A stretch of 64,000 nucleotides of DNA from Kribbella amoyensis (GCF_007828865.1 NZ_VIVK01000001.1:1674001-1738000), one strand, 5' to 3'. Shown: positions 42,606-50,961, counted from the stretch's first letter. Notes: generated from the sequence alone by a model not told the origin. Numbers and translations: made by a program.

Positions 42606-43262
42606 TCAGCGGGGGTCGTCGCGCAGAAGGGCGTCCCGGACCGTCACCGGTGCCGGTGGTGCGTGCTCCGGCCGGATCGCGCCCCAGACCTTCTCGACCG
42701 CGGCCTCCATCTCGCTCCGCCAGGTAACCGTGGAGCGGAGATCGAGCCGCAGCCGGGGATTGCGGGGATGCTCCCGGACCACGCCGAACCCGACCGCCTT
42801 GAGGAAGTCGGTCGGGAACACGCAGCCCGGTCCGTCCCAGCGGGAGTCACCGAACGCCTCGACGGCCCGGAACCCACGCTTCAGCACGTCCTTGGCGACG
42901 GCCTGGACGAGGACCTTACCCAGCCCCGTCCCGAGGTACCGCGGCAGGATCCGCCCGGTCGCGAGCACGACGGCATCAGGACTGACGGGTGCGGTCGGGA
43001 ACGCCTGGATCCGCGGGAGGTACGCGGCGGGCGCGTAGATCGCGTACCCGGCGGGCTCCTCGTCGACGGTCAGCACGACGCCCGCGCTGCCCCAGTCGAG
43101 CAGCAGCTGGGAGAGCCAGGCCTCCTTCTCGAGCTCGGTGTCGCCGGCGCGGCTGGCATGCCGGCCGGCGACGGGATCGAGTTCCCAGAAGACACAGGAA
43201 CGGCACGGACCCGGCACGTCACCGAGATTGGCGAGCGTCAACGGTTCCAGCCGTCGGGCCAT
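42606..43262 (-). CDS. GNAT-family N-acetyltransferase
   Basis: This is a 218-residue acetyltransferase. The first part has LGDVPGPCRSCVFWELDP, and the acetyl-CoA loop is RYLGTGLGKVLVQAVAKDVL. The start at 43262 (MARRLEPLTL) was chosen because the fold begins there. GAGAGG lies about 14 nt upstream, inside the end of the 58-residue ORF before it. A gene of this kind is often found between cwlM and parB in actinobacteria, as seen here. The acceptor is unknown. Confidence 0.82.
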   Translation of the reverse strand: MARRLEPLTLANLGDVPGPCRSCVFWELDPVAGRHASRAGDTELEKEAWLSQLLLDWGSAGVVLTVDEEPAGYAIYAPAAYLPRIQAFPTAPVSPDAVVLATGRILPRYLGTGLGKVLVQAVAKDVLKRGFRAVEAFGDSRWDGPGCVFPTDFLKAVGFGVVREHPRNPRLRLDLRSTVTWRSEMEAAVEKVWGAIRPEHAPPAPVTVRDALLRDDPR

Positions 43263-43281
43263 CAGGCGTCCAGCCGTCCTC

Positions 43282-43458
43282 TCACCGTGCGGCGGGAGCC
43301 GGGGTCCGGACGTCGGGTGTCTCGGCCGCCTCGGGGGCGACGTAACGCTGCTGCACCTTGGCCGCCGGTTGTCGCCGGAACAGCTCCCCGGCGAACCCGG
43401 CGAGCACGCCCAGGAGTAGTCCACCGAGCGTCCAGCCGAACGCCTTGCCCACGCTCAT
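43282..43458 (-). CDS. small single-pass membrane protein (58 aa)
   Basis: The start is ATG at 43458, with GGAAGG and AGGAT just upstream, and the frame ends at TGA 43282-43284, 19 nt before the GNAT gene. The peptide opens MSVGKAFGWTLGGLLLGVLA, has one TM, then a basic FRRQ and a Pro/Ala-rich tail. No family is recognised. Codon use is normal for this genome (G/C third positions), which supports a real gene co-transcribed with the GNAT. Confidence 0.6.
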   Translation of the reverse strand: MSVGKAFGWTLGGLLLGVLAGFAGELFRRQPAAKVQQRYVAPEAAETPDVRTPAPAAR

Positions 43459-43663
43459 CCGATCCTGCCTTCCGCGGTGCGCCAGGTCGTGCCGCGACGG
43501 GTGACGACCGGCCGCCGTCTCAGCTGCCAGTCCGCGGCATGGTCGAACCTGCCCCTATAAGGCATGGTAGTGAGAGGTCAAGCCGATCCACAGCCCCGGC
43601 GCGCGCCGGAGGCTCGGCGTAGCCTGGTGACTTCCCCTCGATCACCCCGTTTGGAGCCGCTCC

Positions 43664-44971
43664 GTGAACGACCTGCCCGATGTCCGGCAGACCCGCCTCG
43701 ACAACTACGTCGACCGGTACGCAGCACGGACGAAGGGTATGACGGCTTCGGAGATCCGAGCTCTTTTCTCCGTCGCGAGCCGGCCCGAGGTGGTCTCGCT
43801 GGCCGGTGGCATGCCGAACATCGGTGGCCTCCCGCTCGACGTGGTCGGCGGCGCGGTCCGCGACCTGGTGACCGAGAGCGGTGCGGTCGCGATGCAGTAC
43901 GGCTCCGGCCAGGGCGACACGGTGTTGCGCGAGCAGATCTGCGACGTGATGCGGCTGGAGGGCATCGACGCGCATCCCGACGACGTGGTCGTGACCGTCG
44001 GCAGCCAGCAGGCCGTCGACCTGGTCACCCGGGTGTTCTGCGATCCGGGCGACGTGGTGATCTGCGAGGCCCCGTCGTACGTGGGCGCGCTCGGCGTTTT
44101 CCGGGCGTACCAGTGTGAGGTCGTGCACGTCGCGATGGACGACGACGGGGTGCAGCCGGAGGCGCTGGAGCAGGCGATCGCGGCGGTCCGTGCGGCCGGC
44201 AAGAAGGTCAAGTTCTTCTACACGATCCCGAATTTCCACAACCCGGCCGGGGTCTCGCTCTCCACCGAGCGACGTCGCCGGGTGCTGGAGATCTGCCAGG
44301 CCGCCGACCTGCTGGTGCTGGAGGACAACCCGTACGGGCTGCTCGGGTTCGAGGGCGCTCCGTACCGGGCGTTGCGCGCGGACGACCGGGAGGGCGTGAT
44401 CTACCTCGGCTCGTTCTCGAAGACGTTCGCGCCCGGGTTCCGGGTCGGTTGGGCGGTCGCGCCGCACGCGGTCCGGGAGAAACTGGTGCTCGCCCAGGAG
44501 TCGGCGACGCTGTGTCCGCCGGTGTTCAGCCAGCAGGCGATCTCGGCGTACCTGAGCCGGCACGACTGGCTCGGCCAGGTGAAGCAGTTCCAGGAGATGT
44601 ACCGGGAACGCCGCGACGCGATGCTGGCGGCGCTGACCGAGAAGATGCCAGCAGCAACGACCTGGACGAAGCCGGGCGGTGGCTTCTACGTCTGGCTGAC
44701 GTTGCCGGACGGCCTGGACGCGAAGGCGATGCTGCCGCGCGCGGTGACGGCCCGGGTGGCCTACGTCCCCGGAACGGCCTTCTTCGCCGATGGTTTCGGC
44801 TCCCAGTGCATGCGGCTGTCTTACTGTCACCCGACCCCGGAGCGGATCACCGAAGGTGTCGCGCGGCTGGCCGCGGTGATCAACGAGGAGCTCGAGCTCC
44901 GGCAGACCTTCGGCCCGCTGCCACCCGGCGCCGGCCACGACTACGACGCTCCGGGCCCGGAGCTGAGCTGA
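43664..44971 (+). CDS. PLP-dependent aminotransferase, class I/II
   Basis: This is a 435-residue fold-type I aminotransferase. The PLP lysine lies in GSFSKTFAPGFRVGW, the substrate/cofactor segment in YTIPNFHNPAGVSLS and EDNPYGLLGFEG. It resembles the 2-aminoadipate/kynurenine aminotransferase (LysN-like) branch without a GntR domain. The GTG start follows GGAG. A hairpin terminator lies right after the stop, separating it from the Ddl gene. The true substrate is not known. Confidence 0.87.
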   Translation: MNDLPDVRQTRLDNYVDRYAARTKGMTASEIRALFSVASRPEVVSLAGGMPNIGGLPLDVVGGAVRDLVTESGAVAMQYGSGQGDTVLREQICDVMRLEGIDAHPDDVVVTVGSQQAVDLVTRVFCDPGDVVICEAPSYVGALGVFRAYQCEVVHVAMDDDGVQPEALEQAIAAVRAAGKKVKFFYTIPNFHNPAGVSLSTERRRRVLEICQAADLLVLEDNPYGLLGFEGAPYRALRADDREGVIYLGSFSKTFAPGFRVGWAVAPHAVREKLVLAQESATLCPPVFSQQAISAYLSRHDWLGQVKQFQEMYRERRDAMLAALTEKMPAATTWTKPGGGFYVWLTLPDGLDAKAMLPRAVTARVAYVPGTAFFADGFGSQCMRLSYCHPTPERITEGVARLAAVINEELELRQTFGPLPPGAGHDYDAPGPELS

Positions 44972-44974
44972 TGC

Positions 44975-44995
44975 CCCGCGCTGCGAGAGCGCGGG
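44975..44995 (+). terminator. hairpin terminator after the aminotransferase gene
   Basis: CCCGCGCT-GCGAG-AGCGCGGG is a perfect 8-bp stem, 3 nt after the stop codon. Confidence 0.6.
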
Positions 44996-45100
44996 ATGGT
45001 CGGGCGGCCCGTGGGTCCACGAGCGGATAGCGGTACCGTTCGAATGGGCCTCGGGACCGGCGCGGAGCCGGAATCGCCCACGAGTGATCGGGAACTGTCT

Positions 45101-46048
45101 ATGAGTGATCTGGGTCGAGTGCTGGTACTGGCCGGCGGGCTGTCGCACGAACGGGACGTCTCGCTGCGATCGGGCCGGCGGGTCGCCGACGCGCTGCGCG
45201 GAGTCGGCGTCGAGGTGGAACAACGCGACGTCGACGCGAGCCTGGTCGACCGGTTGCGCAACGATCCGCCGGATGCCGTCTTCCCGGTCCTGCACGGCGT
45301 GACCGGCGAGGACGGCGCACTCCGCCAGGTCCTCGACCTCTACAACGTGCCGTACGTGGGCGCCGCCGCGGCCGCCTGCCGGACCGCCTTCGACAAGCCG
45401 GTGGCGAGCACGATGGTCCGCGCGGCCGGCCTGAGTACGCCGGAGTCGGTGGTGCTCGGGCACGACACGTTCCGCGAGCTCGGCGCCGCCGCGTTGATGG
45501 AGGCCGTCATCCAGCAGATCGGGCTGCCGTTGGTGGTCAAGCCCGCGCGAGGTGGTTCGGCACTCGGTGCGTCGATCGTGCGCTCCGTGGACGAGCTGCC
45601 GTCGGCGATGGTGAACTGCTACGCGTACGGCCCGGTCGCGCTGATCGAGCGATACGTCGACGGCACCGAGGTCGCGGTCACGGTGCTCGACACCGGCGAT
45701 GGACCCCGCGCGCTGCCGCCCGTCGAGATCCAGCCGGACTCCGGCTTCTACGACTACGAGGCCCGCTACACGGCCGGCGCCACCCAGTTCATCGTTCCGG
45801 CTCGGCTGGACAGCGAGGTCGCGGCCGCGTGTGCGAAGGCGGCCGTGACGGCGCACGAAGCGCTTGGCCTGCGGGACCTGTCGCGGTCGGACCTCGTCGT
45901 GGACGCGGCCGGGGTGCCGTGGTTCCTCGAGGTGAACGTGGCACCGGGCATGACCGAGACGTCGCTCGTCCCCCTCGCTGCCGAAGCGGCCGGGGTGGAG
46001 CTCGGAGTACTGTGCCGCGACCTGCTGGCCGCGGCCGCTGCCCGTTGA
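45101..46048 (+). CDS. D-alanine--D-alanine ligase family ATP-grasp protein
   Basis: This is a 315-residue ATP-grasp ligase. It has LAGGLSHERDVSLRSGRRVA, PVLHGVTGEDGALRQVLDLY, LPLVVKPARGGSALGASIV and the metal site FLEVNVAPGMTETSLVP. It is shorter than typical Ddl (340-370 residues) and may be a paralogue rather than the main D-Ala-D-Ala ligase. The start at 45101 (MSDLGRVLVLAGG) was chosen by fold. TACCGT at about 45031 could be its -10 region. It is followed by SURF1. Confidence 0.82.
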   Translation: MSDLGRVLVLAGGLSHERDVSLRSGRRVADALRGVGVEVEQRDVDASLVDRLRNDPPDAVFPVLHGVTGEDGALRQVLDLYNVPYVGAAAAACRTAFDKPVASTMVRAAGLSTPESVVLGHDTFRELGAAALMEAVIQQIGLPLVVKPARGGSALGASIVRSVDELPSAMVNCYAYGPVALIERYVDGTEVAVTVLDTGDGPRALPPVEIQPDSGFYDYEARYTAGATQFIVPARLDSEVAAACAKAAVTAHEALGLRDLSRSDLVVDAAGVPWFLEVNVAPGMTETSLVPLAAEAAGVELGVLCRDLLAAAAAR

Positions 46049-46055
46049 GGTCTTG

Positions 46056-46958
46056 ATGCCTGTCGCGCCGACCGCCGATCCCGTGGAAACTCCCGCCGTT
46101 CCGCCGGCGCAGCCGTTGTGGCGGACCATCCTGACCCCGCGGTGGACCGCGCTGCTGGTGCTCGCCGTTGCGATCGCCGCGATGATGTCGGTCCTCGGCG
46201 TCTGGCAGCTGGACGTGTATCGCTCGAAGACCGCGGAGGCGACGGCGAAGCAGGCCGCGATCGCGCCGGTCCCGCTGCAGTCGCTGTTCCCGATCGACTC
46301 GGGGTTGCCGGCCAAGGCGGTGGCACGGCGGGTGACGGTTGCCGGGACTTGGGGTCCGGCGGCCGACCAGATCTTCATTGCCGACCGCTTGCACGACGGG
46401 CAGGCCGGGTTCTGGGTGGTGAGCTCGGTGATGCTTCCGGCCGGTGACTCGGGGTCTGGGTCTGGGTCTGGCTCGGGCTCGGGTGGCTCCGGCGCTGGGA
46501 GCGCGGCCGGCGCGGTCATGGTTGTGCGTGGGTGGGTGCCGTCGGTGGACGACCCAGCGGCCAAGGCGCCGCTCGGCAGCGTGTCCCTCACGGGCGCGGT
46601 CGCCGCCTCCGAAGCGCAGGACTCCTCGGGTGAAGCGGCGAAGGGCCGCGTCCTCTCGTCGCTCCGCATCCCCACGATCGTCGATCTCGTCGACTACCGG
46701 GTGTACGACGCGTTCGTCGTCCTCACCTCGGTCGACCAGAGTTCGTCCCCCGCGGCCGGACTGACCCTGGTGACTCCCCCGAGCCCGCCGACGGATCACG
46801 CCGGCCTCCGCAACGTGGCGTACGCGTTCCAGTGGTGGCTCTTCGCTGGCTTCACTCTGTGGATGTGGGGCCGCATGGTCGTCGACGCCAACCGGCCGGG
46901 TGATCCCGACCACCAGGACGAGGACGACGACGCGGTACCCGGTACCGTTTCAGAGTGA
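46056..46958 (+). CDS. SURF1-family cytochrome oxidase assembly protein
   Basis: This is a 300-residue SURF1-like protein with TM1 at about 30-50 (ALLVLAVAIAAMMSVLGVWQL) and TM2 near residue 260 (YAFQWWLFAGFTLWMWGRM). It aids heme-a3 insertion into cytochrome c oxidase. The outer loop contains a pure Ser-Gly tract (GSGSGSGSGSGG, nt about 46448-46495) not expected in the family, coded by near-perfect 6-bp repeats. The ATG at 46056 follows TGAGG, 8 nt after the Ddl stop. The end overlaps the next gene by GTGA. Confidence 0.85.
   Translation: MPVAPTADPVETPAVPPAQPLWRTILTPRWTALLVLAVAIAAMMSVLGVWQLDVYRSKTAEATAKQAAIAPVPLQSLFPIDSGLPAKAVARRVTVAGTWGPAADQIFIADRLHDGQAGFWVVSSVMLPAGDSGSGSGSGSGSGGSGAGSAAGAVMVVRGWVPSVDDPAAKAPLGSVSLTGAVAASEAQDSSGEAAKGRVLSSLRIPTIVDLVDYRVYDAFVVLTSVDQSSSPAAGLTLVTPPSPPTDHAGLRNVAYAFQWWLFAGFTLWMWGRMVVDANRPGDPDHQDEDDDAVPGTVSE
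46943..46948 (+). promoter_or_regulatory. leaderless -10 box TACCGT
   Basis: TACCGT lies 6 nt before the GTG of the DUF3817 gene, inside the end of the SURF1 gene. Confidence 0.4.
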
Positions 46959-47308
46959 CCTCCCCCGCAGACCACAGCACGTCGGCCGGCCAGAAGAAGA
47001 AGCTCTCCCGGACCACACACAGCGCCCTGATCCGGTACCAGGTGCTCGCCTACGTCGTCGGCGTGATGCTGCTCCTGCTCACCTTCGTCGCGATGCCCGT
47101 CAAGTACATCGGCGACAACGAAGCCCCGATGAACCTCATCGGCCCGCTGCACGGCTTCCTCTACGCCGTCTACCTGCTCGCGACCCTCGACCTCGCCCGC
47201 CGGGTGAAGTGGTCCTTCCGCTACCTCCTCCTGGTTGCCATCGCCGGCACCATCCCCTTCCTCTCCTTCTACGCGGAACGCAAAGTCCACCGAGACCTCA
47301 CCGCCTGA
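46955..47308 (+). CDS. DUF3817 family membrane protein
   Basis: This is a 117-residue protein with three TMs. DUF3817 hallmarks include LIRYQVLAYVVGVMLLLLTF, NLIGPLHGFLYAVYLLATLD and the ending VAIAGTIPFLSFYAERKVH. The GTG start overlaps the SURF1 stop and also has its own leaderless -10 box, so it can be read both in the operon and alone. The role is unknown. Confidence 0.88.
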   Translation: MTSPADHSTSAGQKKKLSRTTHSALIRYQVLAYVVGVMLLLLTFVAMPVKYIGDNEAPMNLIGPLHGFLYAVYLLATLDLARRVKWSFRYLLLVAIAGTIPFLSFYAERKVHRDLTA

Positions 47309-47322
47309 CCCCGGTCACCCCC

Positions 47323-47355
47323 GAGCCCTCGTAGCCCTCCCGGCTGCGAGGGCTC
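47323..47355 (+). terminator. hairpin terminator after the DUF3817 gene
   Basis: GAGCCCTCG and CGAGGGCTC form a perfect 9-bp stem with a 15-nt loop, followed by CTTCGTTT. A parS site starts 4 nt later. Confidence 0.65.
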
Positions 47356-47359
47356 CTTC

Positions 47360-47373
47360 GTTTCACGTGAAAC
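47360..47373. other. parS site GTTTCACGTGAAAC
   Basis: A perfect consensus ParB-binding palindrome in non-coding DNA. Confidence 0.85.
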
Positions 47374-47428
47374 CGCACGAACCGCAAATGCCTTTGTCGA
47401 CATATCGCTGAATTCTCGCCGACAGCCA

Positions 47429-47452
47429 GTTCTCCAGGACGCCCTGAGAGCA
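47429..47452. repeat. 24-bp direct repeat, copy 1
   Basis: Begins GTTCTCCAGGACGCCC and ends TGAGAGCA. Identical to 49735-49758. Weaker similarity continues about 55 bp to the right (for example GCTCTCA and ACAGAAC in both). Confidence 0.8.
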
Positions 47453-47960
47453 AAAGCCGCCCAGACCGACCGCCCCGCGAACGGCTCTCAAGCCCGCTGA
47501 CAGAACCATCCTTCAGCCTCCGAGAACCGGAGTTGGGCGTCAGATGTCGACTTGGCGCTGTCCGCCCGATAGGCGCTGTGAGTCAGACTCGCGACCGAGA
47601 TCGAGATCGGAGTTGGCGGGGCAGGGTGCGAGGTGGGCAAGCGCGCTGCACCCGAGGCGGCAAACGCGCTGCACCCGGCCTGGCACGTTCGAAGCCCTGA
47701 CTCGCCGAACCCAACCCGCCGGCGCCGATCCGGACCTGTCCAGTCGAACGTCGCTACTCGTGCACGACGAGACCCACCACCCAGGCGCGCTTGATGCCGA
47801 GATCGTCTGCAGCATTCGAGTCGACCAATCGCGTGATCGGCGGCGTACCTGCAGCCAACGCCGCCGGCCCCGGGCGTGGTCGCTATCAAGGTGTCGACGA
47901 AGCTTGAGAGTGAGGCCATAGCGACGGTCCAGAACGAGGCCATCCAGACAGATTGGATGG

Positions 47961-48260
47961 GTGATCTCGGTGGAGGATTGGGCTCTGATCCGGCGGCTGG
48001 TCGCGGACGGTGTTCCGCGGCGTCAGGTTGCGCGGGATCTGGGGATTGGCAGGTCGACGGTAGCGCGGGCGTTGGCTTCGGACCGGCCGCCGAAGTACGA
48101 GCGTGCCGCAGGGCCGACGGCGTTCACGCCGTTCGAGACGCTGTACGGCAGTTGCTGGCCAGGACGCCGGACATGCCGGCCGCGGTGATCGCTGAGCGGG
48201 TCGGCTGGACCGGGTCGATCACGTGGTTTCGTGACACCGTCCGGCGTCTGCGGCCTGAGC
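47961..48260 (+). pseudogene. frameshifted, truncated IS21-family transposase (istA) remnant
   Basis: The first part (GTG at 47961) reads VEDWALIRRLVADGVPRRQV, ARDLGIGRSTVARAL and PPKYERAAGPTAFTPFE, a clear IstA N-terminus with its HTH. Near 48137 the match shifts frame and continues as VRQLLARTPDMPAAVIAERV and GSITWFRDTVRRLRPEHR. It then ends near 48260, where the DDE domain should follow. No istB is seen. GAGGCCAT at 47912 and 47936 (24-bp spacing) may be left-end transposase-binding repeats. Confidence 0.75.
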
Positions 48261-48421
48261 ACAGACCAAGAACCCGACGAACCGGTGGCCCCGTCGTCGA
48301 GCGTCTGATCGGCCTCATCTTCGAGCGTTGCCGACACAAGGAAGGGCGGAGTCGGCTACGCACCACGTCGACATCGCCGCAGTCGCCGTGCCGGGTTGGC
48401 GATGCGTCGCCTTGCCGACCT

Positions 48422-48486
48422 GTCGTGGTGCCGATGCGTCGTGGTGTGCCGATGCGTCGTGGTGCCGATGCGTCGTGGTGCCGAGC
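48422..48486. repeat. tandem repeat, 16-18 bp unit
   Basis: About four copies of a GTCGTGGTGCCGATGC unit; one copy carries a 2-bp insertion. Confidence 0.75.
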
Positions 48487-48562
48487 TCCAACTCCTCCTC
48501 GACCGGCTGCCCGATCGGCTGACCAGACCACGGTGGCCTTGAAGCGATCGGGTTGGTCAGGA
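48480..48562. repeat. diverged duplicated segment, copy A
   Basis: Aligns by eye with 49607-49687. Shared blocks are GCCGAGCTC, CTCCTC, CAGACCACG, GCGATCG and GGTCAGGA in the same order. Confidence 0.5.
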
Positions 48563-48743
48563 GCCCGCCCGGTCCAGGAGCCTCTGCCAGCAACTCGTCG
48601 TCGACGCCGACGGGTTCGGCGATCCAGGCGAAATGAGCGGACGGCTTCCGCGACTCGCTAGCAAGGCCGTCGATGCGCCTCAACTCCCCCTGTATGGGGG
48701 CTGGGTGCAGTCCTGACCACGCCAACCAGTTGGCGCCCACGGA

Positions 48744-48773
48744 CAGTCGACGACGCGACAAGTCGACATCGCC
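48744..48773. repeat. diverged repeat CAGTCGACGACGCGA, copy 1
   Basis: About 30 bp matching 49557-49588 with a few mismatches (ending GTCGACATCGCC against GTCGACATGGCGCC). Confidence 0.6.
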
Positions 48774-49169
48774 TCCCTCATCAAACCTGCGGCACTGGAT
48801 GGGGCGCCATCTCCTTCCGCAAGCCCTCGACCGCCAGGTCCGTCCTCATCGCAGAGCCGGAGCTCGTCGAGGCCACCGTGACGTCGGCCGAGCGATCGCG
48901 ATACCGGACGGCCGGCTCGAACCCGTCGGGGCCACCGGTGATGACCACGGAGACCTCGAGCGGTCCGGATCGGTTCCCGCGGCCTCGGCGGCTACGGCCA
49001 TCGGGTTCTCGTCGGTACACACCAACAGGCCGACCAGATCGGCGCACTTCGACGCACGGCCGATTCTTCGGACCTCGGCCTACCGCGAAGCGATCGCTCC
49101 GATCCGAGAAGGCCGGCCACGCCAATAACACGCACCTCCAGCTGCGGCCCTTGCAGCCGAGTGGCGCGG

Positions 49170-49340
49170 CCCCGTCCACAGGCCCCCCGTCCACAGGCCC
49201 CCCGTCCGCAGGCCACCTCCGCAGGCCACCTCCGCAGGCCCACCTCCGCAGGCCCACCTCCGCAGGCCCACCTCCGCAGGCCCACCTCCGCATGCTCACG
49301 TGCGCGCGCTCACGTACGCGCGCTCACGTACGCGCGCTCA
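49170..49340. repeat. two adjoining tandem-repeat tracts
   Basis: A GTCCACAGGCCCCCC-type run passes into six or more 14-15-bp units of CCACCTCCGCAGGCC, then about three 14-bp units of TCACGTACGCGCGC. No unique spacers lie between units. Confidence 0.8.
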
Positions 49341-49556
49341 CCGTCCCCACGCCGTCGTCCGCCTGCCCACGTACGCGCGCCATAGTCCCCACGCCGTCCC
49401 CACGCCATAGTCCGCACACCCACGTCCGCACGCTCCGTCCGCGCAGTCTCGGCCGCGCGCACTCGGCTGCCCCGTCGCTGGCGCTGATTCGGCCGGCGCC
49501 AAGACTTGGCCGAGGACTTGGAGGTTCTGACCGGAACGCGAGTTGACGCTCGCATC

Positions 49557-49588
49557 CAGTCGACGACGCGATAGGTCGACATGGCGCC
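49557..49588. repeat. diverged repeat CAGTCGACGACGCGA, copy 2
   Basis: Counterpart of 48744-48773, directly followed by copy B of the larger duplicated segment. Confidence 0.6.
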
Positions 49589-49606
49589 ATCCGTCGCGTC
49601 CCCCGC

Positions 49607-49687
49607 GCCGAGCTCAAGCTCCTCGCGGATGGGCTCCCCTGGCGACAGTTCAGACCACGAGCTGTAAGGCGATCGCGTCGGTCAGGA
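49607..49687. repeat. diverged duplicated segment, copy B
   Basis: Counterpart of 48480-48562, roughly 60 percent identical by eye. Confidence 0.5.
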
Positions 49688-49734
49688 AGCTGTTCGTCTC
49701 AGTGCCGGTCCGGCCGATCGGTGGCTCGATCGTG

Positions 49735-49758
49735 GTTCTCCAGGACGCCCTGAGAGCA
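49735..49758. repeat. 24-bp direct repeat, copy 2
   Basis: Identical to 47429-47452. Its right half is the left arm of the parB terminator hairpin. Confidence 0.8.
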
Positions 49759-49800
49759 GTTTCCGGTCCAATCGCGCCGGACCGATTTTGCTCTCAGGGC
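49747..49800 (-). terminator. long hairpin terminator after parB
   Basis: A perfect 12-bp outer stem (GCCCTGAGAGCA / TGCTCTCAGGGC) encloses an inner stem CGGTCC/GGACCG. It lies 35 nt past the parB stop. Confidence 0.75.
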
Positions 49801-49835
49801 CGCTCACAGAACTCTGGTGGGCCGGATTTCGGCGC

Positions 49836-50789
49836 TCAGCTCTGCGGCTTGTTCGGGTCCATCAGGGTCACGATGCGTTCGAGGTCGTCGATGGAGGCGA
49901 ACTCGACGGTGATCTTGCCCTTGGTCTTGCCGAGGTCGACCTTGACGCGCGTCTCGAACCGGTCGGAGAGACGGTCGGCCAGGTCGACCAAGCGCGGAGC
50001 GACCGGCTTGTTGCGGCGGCGGTTCTGGGCGGGGTGTTCGTCGTTCATGTCGCCCATCGCGACGATCTCTTCGACCGACCGGACCGACAACCCCTCCGCC
50101 ACGATCCGCTGCGCCAGCCGCTCGATCGCGTCGCCGCTCGGCAGGCCAAGGAGGGCACGCGCATGTCCCGCGGAGAGAACACCGGCCGCGACTCGACGCT
50201 GGACCGACGCCGGCAACTTGAGCAGGCGCAGGGTGTTCGAGATCTGCGGACGGGACCGCCCGATCCGCGTCGCCAGCACCTCCTGCGTACAGCCGAAGTC
50301 GTCGAGCATCTGCTGGTACGCCGCGGCTTCTTCCAGCGGGTTCAGCTGGCTCCGGTGCAGGTTTTCCAACAGCGCGTCGCGGAGCATGACGTCGTCGGAG
50401 GTCTCCCGGACGATCGCCGGGATCGTGGTCAGACCGGCTTCCTGGGTCGCGCGCCAGCGCCGCTCACCCATCACCAATTCGTACTGTTCGCCGGCGAGGC
50501 GGCGGACCACGATCGGCTGGAGCAGGCCGATCTCCTTCACCGAGTGGACGAGCTCCGCCATCGCGTCCTCGTCGAAGACGCTGCGCGGCTGCTTCGGGTT
50601 CGGGGTGATCTTGTCGACGTCGATCTCGGCGAACTGCGCACCGGGGACGGTGGCGAGTTCGGGCTCGGCGGGCTTGGCCGGCGGCGCTCCGGGGATCGAG
50701 CTCGACTTGCTGCCGAGGGTCGTACTACTGCCGGGAGCCGGGGTGCTCGGAATCAACGCACCGAGTCCACGTCCAAGCCTGGTGTTCAT
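49836..50789 (-). CDS. parB: chromosome partitioning protein ParB
   Basis: This is a 317-residue ParB. It starts [14 protein letters not shown] and has box [10 protein letters not shown], the CTPase motif LLQPIVVRR and [12 protein letters not shown], then [14 protein letters not shown] and the [25 protein letters not shown]-terminal dimer domain ends it. It binds parS and spreads to organise the origin. The start at 50789 follows GAGGGAG. Because parA has its own terminator and 356 bp lie between them, parB probably has its own promoter within the parS cluster. Confidence 0.96.
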   Translation of the reverse strand: MNTRLGRGLGALIPSTPAPGSSTTLGSKSSSIPGAPPAKPAEPELATVPGAQFAEIDVDKITPNPKQPRSVFDEDAMAELVHSVKEIGLLQPIVVRRLAGEQYELVMGERRWRATQEAGLTTIPAIVRETSDDVMLRDALLENLHRSQLNPLEEAAAYQQMLDDFGCTQEVLATRIGRSRPQISNTLRLLKLPASVQRRVAAGVLSAGHARALLGLPSGDAIERLAQRIVAEGLSVRSVEEIVAMGDMNDEHPAQNRRRNKPVAPRLVDLADRLSDRFETRVKVDLGKTKGKITVEFASIDDLERIVTLMDPNKPQS

Positions 50790-50919
50790 ACGACTCCCTC
50801 GAGGTCTGCGACTGCGGTCCCGGCGGAGCGCCGGCCACCCTCTCCCAAACAATTAGCCTGCGCAACGGTAGCCGGTCCTTGTCGCGCCAACATCTCCGAC
50901 CCCACCCATCTCGTGTCGC

Positions 50920-50933
50920 GTTCCACGTGAAAC
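50920..50933. other. parS site GTTCCACGTGAAAC
   Basis: ParB-binding 14-mer with one substitution from the GTTTCACGTGAAAC consensus. Confidence 0.8.
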
Positions 50934-50961
50934 ACCGCCGCCGCGGTTCGTCCGCATCACG

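Larger units (their letters stand above)
47374..49835. other. gene-free region with repeats and IS remnant
   Basis: About 2.4 kb has no intact gene that I can support. It contains a 24-bp direct repeat near each end, an IS21 istA remnant, two tandem-repeat tracts and diverged copies of a common segment. Many frames are open only because of GC content. Minus-strand frames around 48480-48760 and 49560-49690 share a weak peptide similarity, suggesting decayed copies of one gene. Confidence 0.6.

Noticed and set aside
43520..46675. 1051-codon minus-strand ORF
   Set aside because: It is antisense to the aminotransferase, Ddl and SURF1 genes, which all have clear family motifs.
47876..48661. intact 261-residue gene
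   Set aside because: Only its middle matches IstA, in a different frame from the IstA start. It is better read as part of a broken transposase plus random frame.
49170..49340. CRISPR-like array
   Set aside because: The repeats are contiguous with no unique spacers, the units are only 14-15 bp, and no cas gene is nearby.
48878..49546. 222-residue low-complexity ORF
   Set aside because: Its second half is just translation of tandem repeats, with no ribosome site or family.
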